A DNA stretch of 64,000 bases from Trinickia violacea (GCF_005280735.1 NZ_CP040077.1:3410001-3474000); one strand, 5' to 3'; shown: positions 27,008 to 35,973, counted from the stretch's first letter. Notes: generated from the letters alone by a model not told the origin. Numbers and translations are program-made.

Positions 27008-27643
27008 CTATTGGCCTTGCGTAGTAACGGCAGCGGCGCGGATCAGCGGCATCGAGCCCGGCACCACAGGCTGTTGAGCAAACTGCTGATGCGCTTCGAG
27101 GTATTGATCGAGGCTTGCGTCGCGGATGATGTTCATGTCTTGCGCGGGACGCGTCGCGCCCGTCGGCACGGACGCCATCGCAACTCTCTGCACGCCATCC
27201 GACCCGGCCGACGCCATCTGCACGCCGCCCGTCGTACCGTCGACACGCTGCAGTTGCGGCACGACGATCCAGGTCAGCGTTGCAGCTGCGGCGGCAACGG
27301 CGAACACCGGAACGACGCGGCGGCGCAGCGCCGATAGCGGCTTCTTCGAAGCCGGCAGCGCCGCAGGCGCGAGCACATGCGGCTCGGCTTCCAGGCGAGC
27401 GGCGAAGCCCGCGAGAAACGCGCTGCTCGTTGCCGGGCTCACCGCCAGGTCATCGGAACGCAGCGCGTCGCCGATCAGGTGGTAGCTCGACCACGCAGTG
27501 CGATCTTCGCCGTTCAATTCGGAGAAGTGACTGCCAAAACCCTCGACTTCGCCCAGCGACTCACCGTCGACAAAAGCGGATAAGTCGTAGCGCGCCAGCG
27601 ACTCACCGCCAATCGCATGATGCTCGCCCGATTCTTCCGACAC
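27008..27643 (-). CDS. rseA: Anti-sigma-E factor RseA/MucA
   Basis: 211-residue single-pass inner-membrane protein; the N-terminal cytoplasmic domain binds sigma-E. It has LSAFVDGE, the conserved YHLIGDALRSDDLA helix, and a membrane segment at about residues 103-122 (VVPVFAVAAAAATLTWIVVP). The start is a GTG at 27643; the open frame runs further upstream over rpoE. The first 50 residues are less typical than the rest (extra residues in GFGSHFSELNGEDR), and the abnormal rpoE sequence is immediately upstream, so small errors or mutations here cannot be excluded. Confidence 0.8.
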   Translation of the reverse strand: MSEESGEHHAIGGESLARYDLSAFVDGESLGEVEGFGSHFSELNGEDRTAWSSYHLIGDALRSDDLAVSPATSSAFLAGFAARLEAEPHVLAPAALPASKKPLSALRRRVVPVFAVAAAAATLTWIVVPQLQRVDGTTGGVQMASAGSDGVQRVAMASVPTGATRPAQDMNIIRDASLDQYLEAHQQFAQQPVVPGSMPLIRAAAVTTQGQ

Positions 27644-27659
27644 CCCGTAGTGACACCAC

Positions 27660-28286
27660 CTAACCCAGTTCCTTGCGCCACGCCAGCCCAGCCGAGTGAC
27701 CACTGCTACCAGTTCGCCGCGGCCCAGCAAGGCACGGTAAGGCCACAATGGCTTCGCGAGCACGAAAAATACGAGACCTGACGGTGCCGATCGGGCACCC
27801 CATCATTTCCGCGATTTCCTCGTAGCTCAGACCTTCAATTTCACGAAGAGTAATGGCGGTGCGCAACTCTTCCGGTAAAACCGCCATCGCAGCATTGACC
27901 GTCTCTGCGATCTGCTTGCTCATCAACATCGACTCGGGCGTGTTGATATCCCTTAGTTGGTCGGCATCCGAAGTCAGCGCCTTGCATCAGCTTAGTCGTC
28001 GCCGATCCCGCCGACCCTCATCGCGAAGTAATTCTTGGCGGTGTTGACCGCAATTCGGTACAACCACGTATAGAACGTTGACCGCGCGGTACAACCACGT
28101 ATAGCGCGCGACTCGCCGCGAAATTGTCCGGCGCCCGCGTGCCTCGACCTCGGCGGGGTCCCGCACGAGACGCGAGATCAGCCGAATGATCTTGCGGTGG
28201 TATTTGGTGACCAGCAGTTCGAACGCTGCCTTGTCGCCCTTCTGGACGCGTTCGACCAAGACCTGATCAATTTCTTTTTCGCTCAC
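27660..28286 (-). pseudogene. rpoE: Sigma-E factor gene, scrambled in the middle and at the 3' end
   Basis: The first 48 codons (28143-28286, GTG start) are normal RpoE: MSEKEIDQVLVERVQKGD through RLVRDPAEVE. The last conserved part (about 27760-27975) is also normal: DADQLRDINTPESM, LPEELRTAITLREIEGLSYE, GTVRSRIFRAREAI. Both are in the same frame. Between them, regions 2.2-2.4 are wrecked: the VAQDAFIKAYRAL-type segment is missing, an 18-bp word occurs twice 31 bp apart (28056-28073 and 28087-28104), the second copy is out of frame, and a TGA stops the frame at 27987-27989. After REAI the tail is also abnormal. The usual gene is about 199 codons. Real inactivation and assembly error cannot be told apart from the sequence. 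Confidence 0.85.
28056..28104. repeat. Imperfect tandem duplication inside rpoE
   Basis: CGGTACAACCACGTATAG is found at 28056-28073 and again at 28087-28104. GTTGACCG is likewise repeated at 28043-28050 and 28077-28084. Both encode the YTWLYR...VN stretch of sigma region 2, which normally occurs once. Confidence 0.9.
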
Positions 28287-28388
28287 CTGATAAATCCGTT
28301 CACTGAGAAGTGCCCCGCGGAGCGCTATTGTAGCGTCCCCGTCATCGCCGGACGTTACGCGAGTAACAGCCGTTACAGTCGTTACAGC

Positions 28389-28856
28389 TCAGCGCGCCCC
28401 GTGGCGGGCCCTCACGGCCAGCTCGCGGAAAGAATCGGGAGACAGCGAATCGGCCGGAATCAGAAGCGGGCCGACCCGCCCTTTTCCGTCTCGGGCGGCA
28501 ACGGCCAGCACCAGGAGGAGACCGGTCCACTGCGAAAAGCCAACGATACGACCGGCAAGCATCACTGCGCCGGCACGGCTCAAGGCCACGATGCCATCCG
28601 GCCCGATTTTAAGCGCAGCAGGCCGCCGCCGCTCATGAGCAAGCATGCCCAGCATCAATATCGAGAGAGTGGCCGCGGCGAACCAGACCGCTTGCGCGAT
28701 GCCGAAGCGAGGCGCGACAACGGTATAGACAGCGCAGGAGGCGATCAGTGCGAACACCGCCATCGCCCCAAGCAGCGCGGCGGAGCGCCGCAGCACGATA
28801 GGCTGCGGCGCTCCGCTCGAGGACCCGACGTACAGATCGCCAGTCAAACAGCTCAA
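28389..28856 (-). CDS. Small membrane protein, YgfX-like
   Basis: 155 residues if translation begins at a TTG that overlaps the fabF stop (TTGA, 28853-28856); no ATG or GTG gives a sensible start, as the ATG further upstream lies inside fabF in another frame. Two hydrophobic helices near residues 25-45 and 55-72 are followed by a soluble part ending LLIPADSLSPDSFRELAVRA, which resembles the C-terminus of YgfX (CptA) proteins. YgfX is the inner-membrane partner of SdhE/YgfY in E. coli; no ygfY is seen nearby. Position between fabF and rpoE is common in this group. Family call is tentative. Confidence 0.65.
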   Translation of the reverse strand: MSCLTGDLYVGSSSGAPQPIVLRRSAALLGAMAVFALIASCAVYTVVAPRFGIAQAVWFAAATLSILMLGMLAHERRRPAALKIGPDGIVALSRAGAVMLAGRIVGFSQWTGLLLVLAVAARDGKGRVGPLLIPADSLSPDSFRELAVRARHGAR

Positions 28857-30091
28857 GCGCGCTTGAACACCAGCGTGCCGTTCGTGCCGCCGAACCCGAA
28901 CGAGTTCTTCAGCGCGACGTCGATCTTCATCTCCCGCGCCGTATTGGCGCAGTAGTCGAGATCGCACTCCGGGTCTTGATTGAAGATGTTGATGGTCGGC
29001 GGCGACACCTGGTGATGCACGGCCAGCACGGTGAACACCGACTCCAGCCCGCCCGCGCCGCCCAGCAAGTGCCCGGTCATCGACTTCGTCGAGTTCACGA
29101 CCACCTTCTTCGCGTGGTCGCCGAATGCTCGCTTGATGCCGGTCGTTTCGGCCAGATCGCCAAGCGGCGTCGACGTGCCGTGCGCGTTCAGGTAGTTGAC
29201 CTGATCGCCGTTGATGCCGGCGTTCTTCAGCGCGGCCAGCATGCAGCGGCGAGCGCCGTCGCCGTCTTCGAGAGGGGCGGTCATGTGATAGGCGTCGCCG
29301 CTCATCCCATAGCCGGAGATTTCCGCGTAGATCTTCGCGCCACGCGCCTTCGCGTGCTCGTATTCCTCGAGCACCATGACGCCGGCACCTTCGCCGAGCA
29401 CAAAGCCGTCACGATCCTTGTCCCACGGACGGCTGGCCGTCGCCGGATCGTCGTTGCGCTGCGACAGCGCGCGCGCCGCCGCGAAGCCGCCGATACCGAG
29501 CGGCGAGACGGTCGATTCGGCACCGCCCGCGATCATCACGTCGGCATCGCCGTATTCGATCAGGCGCGAAGCTTCACCGATGCAATGCAGGCCGGTCGTA
29601 CACGCAGTGACGATCGACAGGTTCGGGCCTTTGAAGCCGAACTTGATCGACAGATGGCCGGAAATCATGTTGATGATCGACGCCGGCACGAAGAATGGCG
29701 AGATACGGCGCGGACCGCGATTGAGCAACTCCGTCTGCGTGACTTCGATCATCGGCAGACCGCCGATGCCCGAGCCGACGACCACACCGACCCGCTCCGC
29801 ATTCTCTTCGGTAACTTCGAAACCGCTGTCCTGCATCGCCTGGATGCCCGCGGCCACGCCGTAATGGATGAACGTATCCATATGGCGCGCTTCCTTGGCC
29901 GGGATGTAGTCTTCGATGTTGAAGCCCTTGACCTCGCCGGCGAAGCGGGTCGAGAAGTTCGTTGCGTCGAACTTCGTGACGTTGGCAATGCCGGACTTGC
30001 CGGCCAGCAAATTGGCCCAGCCGTCGGCAACATTATTGCCAACAGGCGAAATCAGCCCGAGGCCGGTAACAACAACACGACGGCGGCTCAC
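28853..30091 (-). CDS. fabF: Beta-ketoacyl-ACP synthase II
   Basis: 412-residue KAS II that condenses malonyl-ACP with acyl-ACP; controls temperature-dependent unsaturation. Catalytic Cys164 in VTACTTGLHC, with the two His in NAHGTSTPLGD and TGHLLGGAGG. The GTG start at 30091 is fixed by the family N-terminus SRRRVVVTGLG and by AAGGGG a few bases upstream; the longer frame from 30124 is not used. It lies about 170 bp after acpP, across a strong hairpin. Confidence 0.96.
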   Translation of the reverse strand: MSRRRVVVTGLGLISPVGNNVADGWANLLAGKSGIANVTKFDATNFSTRFAGEVKGFNIEDYIPAKEARHMDTFIHYGVAAGIQAMQDSGFEVTEENAERVGVVVGSGIGGLPMIEVTQTELLNRGPRRISPFFVPASIINMISGHLSIKFGFKGPNLSIVTACTTGLHCIGEASRLIEYGDADVMIAGGAESTVSPLGIGGFAAARALSQRNDDPATASRPWDKDRDGFVLGEGAGVMVLEEYEHAKARGAKIYAEISGYGMSGDAYHMTAPLEDGDGARRCMLAALKNAGINGDQVNYLNAHGTSTPLGDLAETTGIKRAFGDHAKKVVVNSTKSMTGHLLGGAGGLESVFTVLAVHHQVSPPTINIFNQDPECDLDYCANTAREMKIDVALKNSFGFGGTNGTLVFKRA

Positions 30092-30117
30092 GGTAACCCC
30101 TTTTCCATAGAATGACA

Positions 30118-30167
30118 AAAGCAAAAGCCACAGCGGCCACAGGAAACTGCCCTGTGAGCCCTGTGGC
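30118..30167 (-). terminator. Hairpin between acpP and fabF, possible attenuating terminator
   Basis: On the minus strand AGCCACAG pairs with CTGTGGCT, enclosing a second CACAGG/CCTGTG stem, then TTTGCTTTTG. It is terminator-like but stands within an operon-type gene order, so it may let part of the transcripts continue into fabF and give extra acpP mRNA. Confidence 0.6.
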
Positions 30168-30258
30168 TGTTAGTTCGGCACCTGCGCGGCACCTGCGTCA
30201 GCATCCAACGTGAACGCGTCAAACGCAGCCAACTCGGCAACGAGCGCGTAAATCGTGC

Positions 30259-30498
30259 TTACGCCTTGACGTTGGCGCGAGCGTAGTCGATCGCTTGCTG
30301 GACGGTCGTGATCTTCTCGGCTTCTTCATCCGGAATTTCCATGCCGAATTCGTCTTCCAGCGCCATCACGAGTTCGACCGTATCCAGCGAGTCAGCGCCG
30401 AGGTCGTTCACGAACGACGCTTCGTTCTTGATCTCAGCTTCGGCAACGCCCAGTTGTTCTGCGACGATCTTCTTGACGCGCTGTTCGATATTGTCCAT
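30259..30498 (-). CDS. acpP: Acyl carrier protein
   Basis: 79-residue acidic carrier of acyl chains in fatty-acid synthesis. Ser37 in [12 protein letters not shown] takes the phosphopantetheine arm from AcpS. The sequence is typical and full-length, with GGGG-type Shine-Dalgarno upstream (CCCTCGGAGGGG on the minus strand). About 150 bp downstream of fabG. Confidence 0.98.
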
Positions 30499-30647
30499 TA
30501 CCCCTCCGAGGGAAAGAAGTTCAAAAATACGAGTGCGCGCATTTTATCAGGTTTGCCCAGGCAAAAAAGGCGCGCACAGGTTGGTGGTAAGGCAAGCGCC
30601 AAGCGTTCTCGCGAACGTACCAAGGCGCGGATAATAAACGAATTTCG

Positions 30648-31397
30648 TTACGACATGAACATGCCGCCGTTCACGTGCAGCGTCGTGCCGGTGATATACC
30701 CGGCCTGCGGCGATGCAAGGAACGCGACAGCGTGCGCGATGTCGTCCGGGCTGCCCAGGCGGCCCAGCGGAATTTGCGCCTTCAGCGCGGTTTGCTGCTC
30801 TTCCGGCAGGACCTTCGTCATGTCGGTATCGATGAAGCCCGGCGCGACGCAATTCACGGTAATGCCGCGGCTGCCGATTTCGCGCGCCAATGCACGCGTC
30901 ATCCCGGCAACGCCGGCTTTCGCGGCGGCATAGTTGGCCTGGCCCGGATTGCCGGCCGAACCCACCACCGAGGTGATGTTGATGATCCGGCCGCCACGCG
31001 CCTTCATCATCGGACGCAGCACCGCACGCGACAGTCGGAAGACGGCCTTGAGGTTGGTGTCGATGACCGCGTCCCAGTCGTCGTCCTTCATGCGCATCGC
31101 GAGCTGATCCTGCGTGATGCCCGCATTGTTGACGAGCACGTTCAGCGCGCCGAACTCCTTCACCGTCGACTCGATGAGCGCTTCCACGGCCGCTCCGTCG
31201 TTGACGTTGAGGACTGCGCCGCGGCCCGTTAGCCCTTCGCTCGCGAAGGCTTCGCCGATGCCGTTCGCGCCGGCTTCGCTCGTCGCCGTGCCGATCACGG
31301 TCGCGCCTTGACGCGCCAGTTCGAGGGCGATCGCCCGGCCGATGCCGCGCGACGCACCCGTGACGATCGCGATCTGTTTATCGAGAGTCTTTCCCAT
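30648..31397 (-). CDS. fabG: 3-oxoacyl-ACP reductase
   Basis: 249-residue short-chain dehydrogenase using NADPH to reduce 3-oxoacyl-ACP. Cofactor loop TGASRGIG at 13-20, NNAG at 90-93, and the catalytic triad Ser143, Tyr156, Lys160 (YAAAK). Follows fabD by 72 bp in the fab block. Confidence 0.97.
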   Translation of the reverse strand: MGKTLDKQIAIVTGASRGIGRAIALELARQGATVIGTATSEAGANGIGEAFASEGLTGRGAVLNVNDGAAVEALIESTVKEFGALNVLVNNAGITQDQLAMRMKDDDWDAVIDTNLKAVFRLSRAVLRPMMKARGGRIINITSVVGSAGNPGQANYAAAKAGVAGMTRALAREIGSRGITVNCVAPGFIDTDMTKVLPEEQQTALKAQIPLGRLGSPDDIAHAVAFLASPQAGYITGTTLHVNGGMFMS

Positions 31398-31469
31398 GTT
31401 TGTCCGGATTGCCTACTTTCAGGCGGTTTGGATTCTGCCCAGCCGATTGCCAATGTGGCTTGATGCAAC

Positions 31470-32402
31470 TCAAGCGGTCACGAGCTTGAGCATTTCGTCG
31501 AGCGACGCCGGATCGGTGATGGCGCCACCGACCAGGTTGCCGTCGATCCGTTTCGTCAGCCCGGCGAGCACCTTGCCCGGACCGCATTCGATCACGTGCG
31601 TCGCGCCTTGCTTGGCGATCGCCTGCACGCACTCGACCCAGCGCACCGCGCCGGCGGCCTGGCGCACCAGCGCGTCCTTGATCGCGGCTGGTTCGACGAC
31701 CTGCGCAACATCGACGTTGTTCACGATCGAGATCTGCGGCACGCTGACCTCGACGCCCGCCAGGTACTCGCGCAGCTGATCCGATGCGGGCTTGAGCAGC
31801 GACGAATGGAACGGCGCCGAAACGGGCAGCGGCAGCGCGCGTTTTGCGCCCTTCGCCTTGGCGATTTCGCACGCCTTCTCGACCGCGGTCTTGTGTCCCG
31901 CGATCACGACCTGTGCCGGCGCGTTGAAATTGACCGCTTCGACAACGCCCTCGCTCGACGCCTCGGCGCAAGCCGCGCGCACGGCGTCGTCGTCGAGGCC
32001 GAGAATCGCCGCCATGCCGCCGACGCCGACCGGCACCGCCGTCTGCATCGCTTGCGCGCGAAAGCGCACGAGCGGCACCGCATCGCGAAACCGGAGCGCA
32101 CCGGCTGCAACGAGCGCCGTGTATTCGCCGAGGCTATGCCCCGCGACGATCGACGGCGCCGGACCGCCTGCCTGCTGCCACGCGCGATAGCACGCGTAGG
32201 CTGCCGTCAGCATGACGGGTTGGGTATTCGTCGTGAGATTCAGATCGTCGGCCGGACCTTCGGCGATCAATTTGCCGAGATCCTGATTCAATGCGTCGGA
32301 CGCTTCCTGAACGGTCTCGCGCACGATGGCGTGATCGGCGAATGCGTTGAGCATGCCGACCGACTGCGAGCCCTGCCCAGGAAAAACGAACGCAAATTTC
32401 AT
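31470..32402 (-). CDS. fabD: Malonyl-CoA:ACP transacylase
   Basis: 310-residue enzyme that moves malonyl from CoA to AcpP. Nucleophile Ser90 in GHSLGEY, with PGQGSQ at 9-14 as the oxyanion loop and His in FNAPAQVVIAG/APFHSSL region. Lies 79 bp after fabH on the same strand. Confidence 0.97.
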   Translation of the reverse strand: MKFAFVFPGQGSQSVGMLNAFADHAIVRETVQEASDALNQDLGKLIAEGPADDLNLTTNTQPVMLTAAYACYRAWQQAGGPAPSIVAGHSLGEYTALVAAGALRFRDAVPLVRFRAQAMQTAVPVGVGGMAAILGLDDDAVRAACAEASSEGVVEAVNFNAPAQVVIAGHKTAVEKACEIAKAKGAKRALPLPVSAPFHSSLLKPASDQLREYLAGVEVSVPQISIVNNVDVAQVVEPAAIKDALVRQAAGAVRWVECVQAIAKQGATHVIECGPGKVLAGLTKRIDGNLVGGAITDPASLDEMLKLVTA

Positions 32403-32481
32403 ATCGTCCCCAATTTGGTGAATTCGAATTCGGATGGTCGTGCGCTACGGCGCCGCAGCCGGCGCACGCACGCAGCCGCCA

Positions 32482-33471
32482 TCAATAGCGAATGACGGAT
32501 GCACCCCAGGTGAAGCCGCCGCCGACGCCTTCGATCAGCACGTTCTGGCCGCGCTTGATGCGCCCGTCGCGCACGGCGACATCCAGCGCAAGCGGAATCG
32601 ATGCCGCCGACGTATTGCCGTGCTCGCCCACCGTGACGACCATCCGCTCCTGAGGCAAGCCGAGCTTGCGGCAGGTGCTAGTCATGATACGGATATTGGC
32701 TTGGTGCGGAATCAGCCAATCGACCTGTTCGGGAGCCAGATCCGCCTTGCTCAGCGCTTCGATCGCCACTTTCTCGAGCACATTGACGGCGAGCTTGAAC
32801 ACCGCTTGGCCATCCATATGAAGGAACGCGCTGCCGGCAATGACGCCGCCGTTCACGTGGCCCGGCGTGCAGAGGATGTCCGAATGGCTGCCGTCGGCGT
32901 GCAGCGCGCTCGCGAGCACACCCGGTTCGTCGGAAGCCTGCAGCAGCACGGCGCCGGCGCCGTCGCCGAACAGCACGCACGTCGTGCGGTCGTTGAAGTC
33001 GAGAATCCGCGAGAACGTCTCCGCGCCCACGACGAGCGCGGTGCGATGCTGACCGCTGCGGATGAAGTTGTCCGCCGTCGAAAGCGCATAAGCGAAGCCG
33101 GAACACACGGCCTGCACGTCGAACGCGGCACCGTTGTTCTTGATTCCGAGCTTGTTCTGCAGCAGACACGCCGAACTCGGAAACACGAAATCGGGCGTGG
33201 ACGTGGCGACGATGATGAGATCGATCGATTGCGGGTCGATATCGGCCGCTTCGATCGCGCGTTGCGACGCGATCAGTGCAAGATCGCTCGTGGTGACATT
33301 GGGTTCGGCAAAATGACGCGCATGGATGCCCGTGCGGGCGACGATCCATTCGTCACTCGTCTCGATGCCGTTCTTCGCGAGACGGTCTGCCAACTCCTGA
33401 TTCGTGACTCGCCCAGGCGGCAGATAGCTGCCCGTGCCGAGCACGCGGGAATACATTTTCGATTGAGCCAT
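32482..33471 (-). CDS. fabH: Beta-ketoacyl-ACP synthase III
   Basis: 329-residue KAS III that starts fatty-acid synthesis by condensing acetyl-CoA with malonyl-ACP. Catalytic Cys123 in VQAVCSGFAYAL, His in IPHQANIRI and Asn in GEHGNTSAAS complete the active site. The start overlaps the plsX stop by one base. Confidence 0.97.
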   Translation of the reverse strand: MAQSKMYSRVLGTGSYLPPGRVTNQELADRLAKNGIETSDEWIVARTGIHARHFAEPNVTTSDLALIASQRAIEAADIDPQSIDLIIVATSTPDFVFPSSACLLQNKLGIKNNGAAFDVQAVCSGFAYALSTADNFIRSGQHRTALVVGAETFSRILDFNDRTTCVLFGDGAGAVLLQASDEPGVLASALHADGSHSDILCTPGHVNGGVIAGSAFLHMDGQAVFKLAVNVLEKVAIEALSKADLAPEQVDWLIPHQANIRIMTSTCRKLGLPQERMVVTVGEHGNTSAASIPLALDVAVRDGRIKRGQNVLIEGVGGGFTWGASVIRY

Positions 33472-34577
33472 TATGCCTTCGAGGATTGCGCAGCGTAGGG
33501 CTCGGCTGGCTGGCCGGCGGGAGGGCTTGCGTAACCCGCACCGTTTGCATCGCGCGCCGCCTGTTCGAGGGGGGATGCGTTCTCTTCCATCGCGCGCACG
33601 AGGCGCTCCAGCACGCCGTTTTTGACGGCATCATACCCGCGTTTGATTGCCCACTCAAACGCATAGGCATCCGCCGAACCGTGACTCTTGATGACGAGAC
33701 CGCGCAGGCCGAGCAGCGCGGCGCCGTTGTATTGACGATGGTCGACGCGCTTCTTGAAGCGCATCAATACCGGCATCGCGAGCACCGCCATCACCTTGGT
33801 GAGAAGCGAGCGCCCGAATTCCTCGCGGATGATCTCCGCCAGCATTTGGGCGAGACCTTCCGACGTCTTCAGCGCGACGTTGCCGACGAAACCGTCGCAG
33901 ACGATGACATCCACCGTGCCCTTGTAGATGTCATTGCCTTCGACGTTACCGCGGAAGTTGAGCGTGCTCGAGCGCAGCAGCTCGCCTGCGCGCTTGATCG
34001 TCTCATTGCCTTTGATGACTTCTTCGCCGATGTTGAGGAGGCCGATGGTCGGCCGGTCTTTGCCTTCGAGCGCGGACACGAGCGCGTGCCCCATCTCCGC
34101 GAATTGCAGCAGATGCTGCGGCTCGCAATCGACGTTGGCGCCCAGGTCGAGCATCGTCGTGTAGCCGGTCGGGTTCGGCAAGGCGAACGCGATCGCCGGA
34201 CGCTCGATGCCCGGAAGCGTTTTCAGCACGTAGCGGGAAACGGCCATCAACGCGCCGGTGTTGCCGGCCGAGATGCAAGCCTGCGCCTCGCCTTCCTTGA
34301 CGCCGTTGAGCGCGACGCGCATCGACGAGTCTTTTTTCTTGCGAAGCGCAACTTCGACAGGGTCGTCCATCGCCACCACTTCGGATGCCGGGACGACGAT
34401 CAGCGCGGGGTTATCCAGCGCCTTGCACTTCTTGAGTTGGGCACGAATCGCAGTTTCGATGCCGACGAGCCTCAACTGCACGTCGGGATGCGAACGAACG
34501 AAATTGACGGCAGCAGGCACGGTCACGGACGGGCCGTGGTCGCCTCCCATGCAATCAATCGTGAGCTTTATGGTCAT
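33471..34577 (-). CDS. plsX: Phosphate acyltransferase
   Basis: 368-residue peripheral membrane enzyme that turns acyl-ACP into acyl-phosphate for phospholipid synthesis. N-terminus IDCMGGDHGP and SAGNTGALM are family marks, as is FVGNVALKTSEG. The C-terminal 20-30 residues (Pro/Ala-rich) are variable. Between rpmF and fabH as usual, but a terminator-like hairpin separates it from rpmF. Confidence 0.96.
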   Translation of the reverse strand: MTIKLTIDCMGGDHGPSVTVPAAVNFVRSHPDVQLRLVGIETAIRAQLKKCKALDNPALIVVPASEVVAMDDPVEVALRKKKDSSMRVALNGVKEGEAQACISAGNTGALMAVSRYVLKTLPGIERPAIAFALPNPTGYTTMLDLGANVDCEPQHLLQFAEMGHALVSALEGKDRPTIGLLNIGEEVIKGNETIKRAGELLRSSTLNFRGNVEGNDIYKGTVDVIVCDGFVGNVALKTSEGLAQMLAEIIREEFGRSLLTKVMAVLAMPVLMRFKKRVDHRQYNGAALLGLRGLVIKSHGSADAYAFEWAIKRGYDAVKNGVLERLVRAMEENASPLEQAARDANGAGYASPPAGQPAEPYAAQSSKA

Positions 34578-34646
34578 GGAGTGCGACGAATTTCAGGCGC
34601 TCTGCATAGGATCGCAGCAAGTCGCTAAAGCGCTGACTGCGATCGA

Positions 34647-34677
34647 CACAAAAAAGCGGCAGTTGAATGCCGCCTTT
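34647..34677 (-). terminator. Intrinsic terminator between rpmF and plsX
   Basis: On the minus strand AAAGGCGGCA, loop TTCAAC, TGCCGCTTTTTTG. It has a solid stem and six T residues, so it should stop much of the transcription coming from rpmF before plsX. plsX may therefore have its own promoter or be read through in part. Confidence 0.75.
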
Positions 34678-34761
34678 TGCCGAGCCGGGAAAATGTCAAG
34701 CGAGCCGATCGCCGCGCGCGAAACCACTGATGAATACAGTATGCGTCGCGCGCTGAAACGA

Positions 34762-34941
34762 TTAGTCGTTCTTCGTCTTGACGACTTTCTTGCCGCGATA
34801 GTAGCCGTTCGGGCTGACGTGGTGACGCAGATGCACTTCACCGGTGCTCGGCTCGACGGCCAGGGGCGCAGCGCTCAGGAAATCGTGCGAGCGGTGCATG
34901 CCGCGCTTCGACGGCGACTTCTTGTTTTGTTGGACTGCCAT
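34762..34941 (-). CDS. rpmF: 50S ribosomal protein L32
   Basis: 59-residue ribosomal protein: MAVQQNKKSPSKRGMHRSHD, then the family's VEPSTGEVHLRHHVSPNGYY and a basic end. The zinc Cys ligands of some L32 forms are absent, as in other betaproteobacteria. SD AGGAG lies about 7 bases upstream. Follows yceD by about 110 bp. Confidence 0.97.
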   Translation of the reverse strand: MAVQQNKKSPSKRGMHRSHDFLSAAPLAVEPSTGEVHLRHHVSPNGYYRGKKVVKTKND

Positions 34942-35049
34942 GATAACTCCTAAAAATTTTCCGAATTCTAACACAGCCCGACTTAAGGATAGCCACTGGC
35001 CGGATAGCCAGGGCGCCCAATCGCGCTACTCCTGCAACTGTTCAACGCT

Positions 35050-35691
35050 TCAGTGCTTTTGGCCGCCGGGGCCGCCGCGCTTCAGCGCTTCGAGCGCCGC
35101 AAACGGGTTCGGCTTGCCGGGTTCACCGTCCGCCTCGCCCTGCTCCTCACCGGTTTCTTCGACGTCTTCGGCGCTGCCGACGCCTGAGACGAGACTCTCA
35201 TGCACCTGCGGACAGACGTCATGCTTCGGCACGAGCGGAAGAGAAAGCAGCAGCTCCTCTTCGATCAAGTCGACGAGATCGAATTGGCGCGAGCCCACGA
35301 TCACATCGACTTCATCGTCGTCGAGCGGGAATTCCTCCGCTTCCTCTTCGGTGGCCACCAGCCGGTAAATGGCATCGACATCGAACGCCTGCTCATACGG
35401 CGCGAGACAACGCTGACATTCGAGCCATGCGGACCCGTGCACGGCGAGCCGCAGGTAAGGCTGCTGCCCTTCAGTGCCGTCGTCCTGCATTTCCGGCTGC
35501 GTCGAACCCTCGGCTTGCCAGGTGAACGCGGTGTCGCGATCTGGCGCTTCCTCGGGGACTTCGTTTAACATGCGCGGCAGTTGCGACACGCGCACGGCAC
35601 CCGCGGCCTGCCGCCCGCTGCGCGCAAATTCGAACACGTCGAAATCACGCGGGTTGACGGCGCCAGCAGGTTTGCCAGGATGTTCGGTCAT
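35050..35691 (-). CDS. yceD: YceD-family protein (DUF177), rRNA-related
   Basis: 213-residue DUF177 protein. The conserved centre is ECQRCLAPYEQAFDVD with the CxxC pair, followed by an acidic stretch and DLVDLIEEELLLSLPLVPKH. Family members are tied to 23S rRNA accumulation and ribosome assembly and are almost always next to rpmF, as here. ATG at 35691 is used (GGAG 5 bases upstream); a GTG at 35697 is also possible. Confidence 0.9.
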   Translation of the reverse strand: MTEHPGKPAGAVNPRDFDVFEFARSGRQAAGAVRVSQLPRMLNEVPEEAPDRDTAFTWQAEGSTQPEMQDDGTEGQQPYLRLAVHGSAWLECQRCLAPYEQAFDVDAIYRLVATEEEAEEFPLDDDEVDVIVGSRQFDLVDLIEEELLLSLPLVPKHDVCPQVHESLVSGVGSAEDVEETGEEQGEADGEPGKPNPFAALEALKRGGPGGQKH

Positions 35692-35973
35692 GTGCACTCC
35701 TGCTTCGGCGAGGGCATCTTGGCCGGCCTATTCAGCCTGCGAGCTGCCCGCTGGGTTGTCCGCCGGTTGCCCGCGGATTGCCCGGTTAATCGGCATGCAG
35801 ACGGGCTTCGAGCGGGAATCGGGAACGATCATTCCGCCCCACGCGCGTATAGCACACCGATGAAAAGCCCAGCATCATATCCGCTTTATCTTTACGAGTC
35901 AAACACTTAAGGGTGCGCCGAGCGCACTGCCCGCACGCCCCTTTTGCCTGCCCTACAAACTGTCTTTCAGACC

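Noticed and set aside
27660..28286. Programmed frameshift or recoding in rpoE
   Set aside because: The central segment has missing and duplicated sequence, not one slip site, so no single recoding event would give a functional sigma factor.
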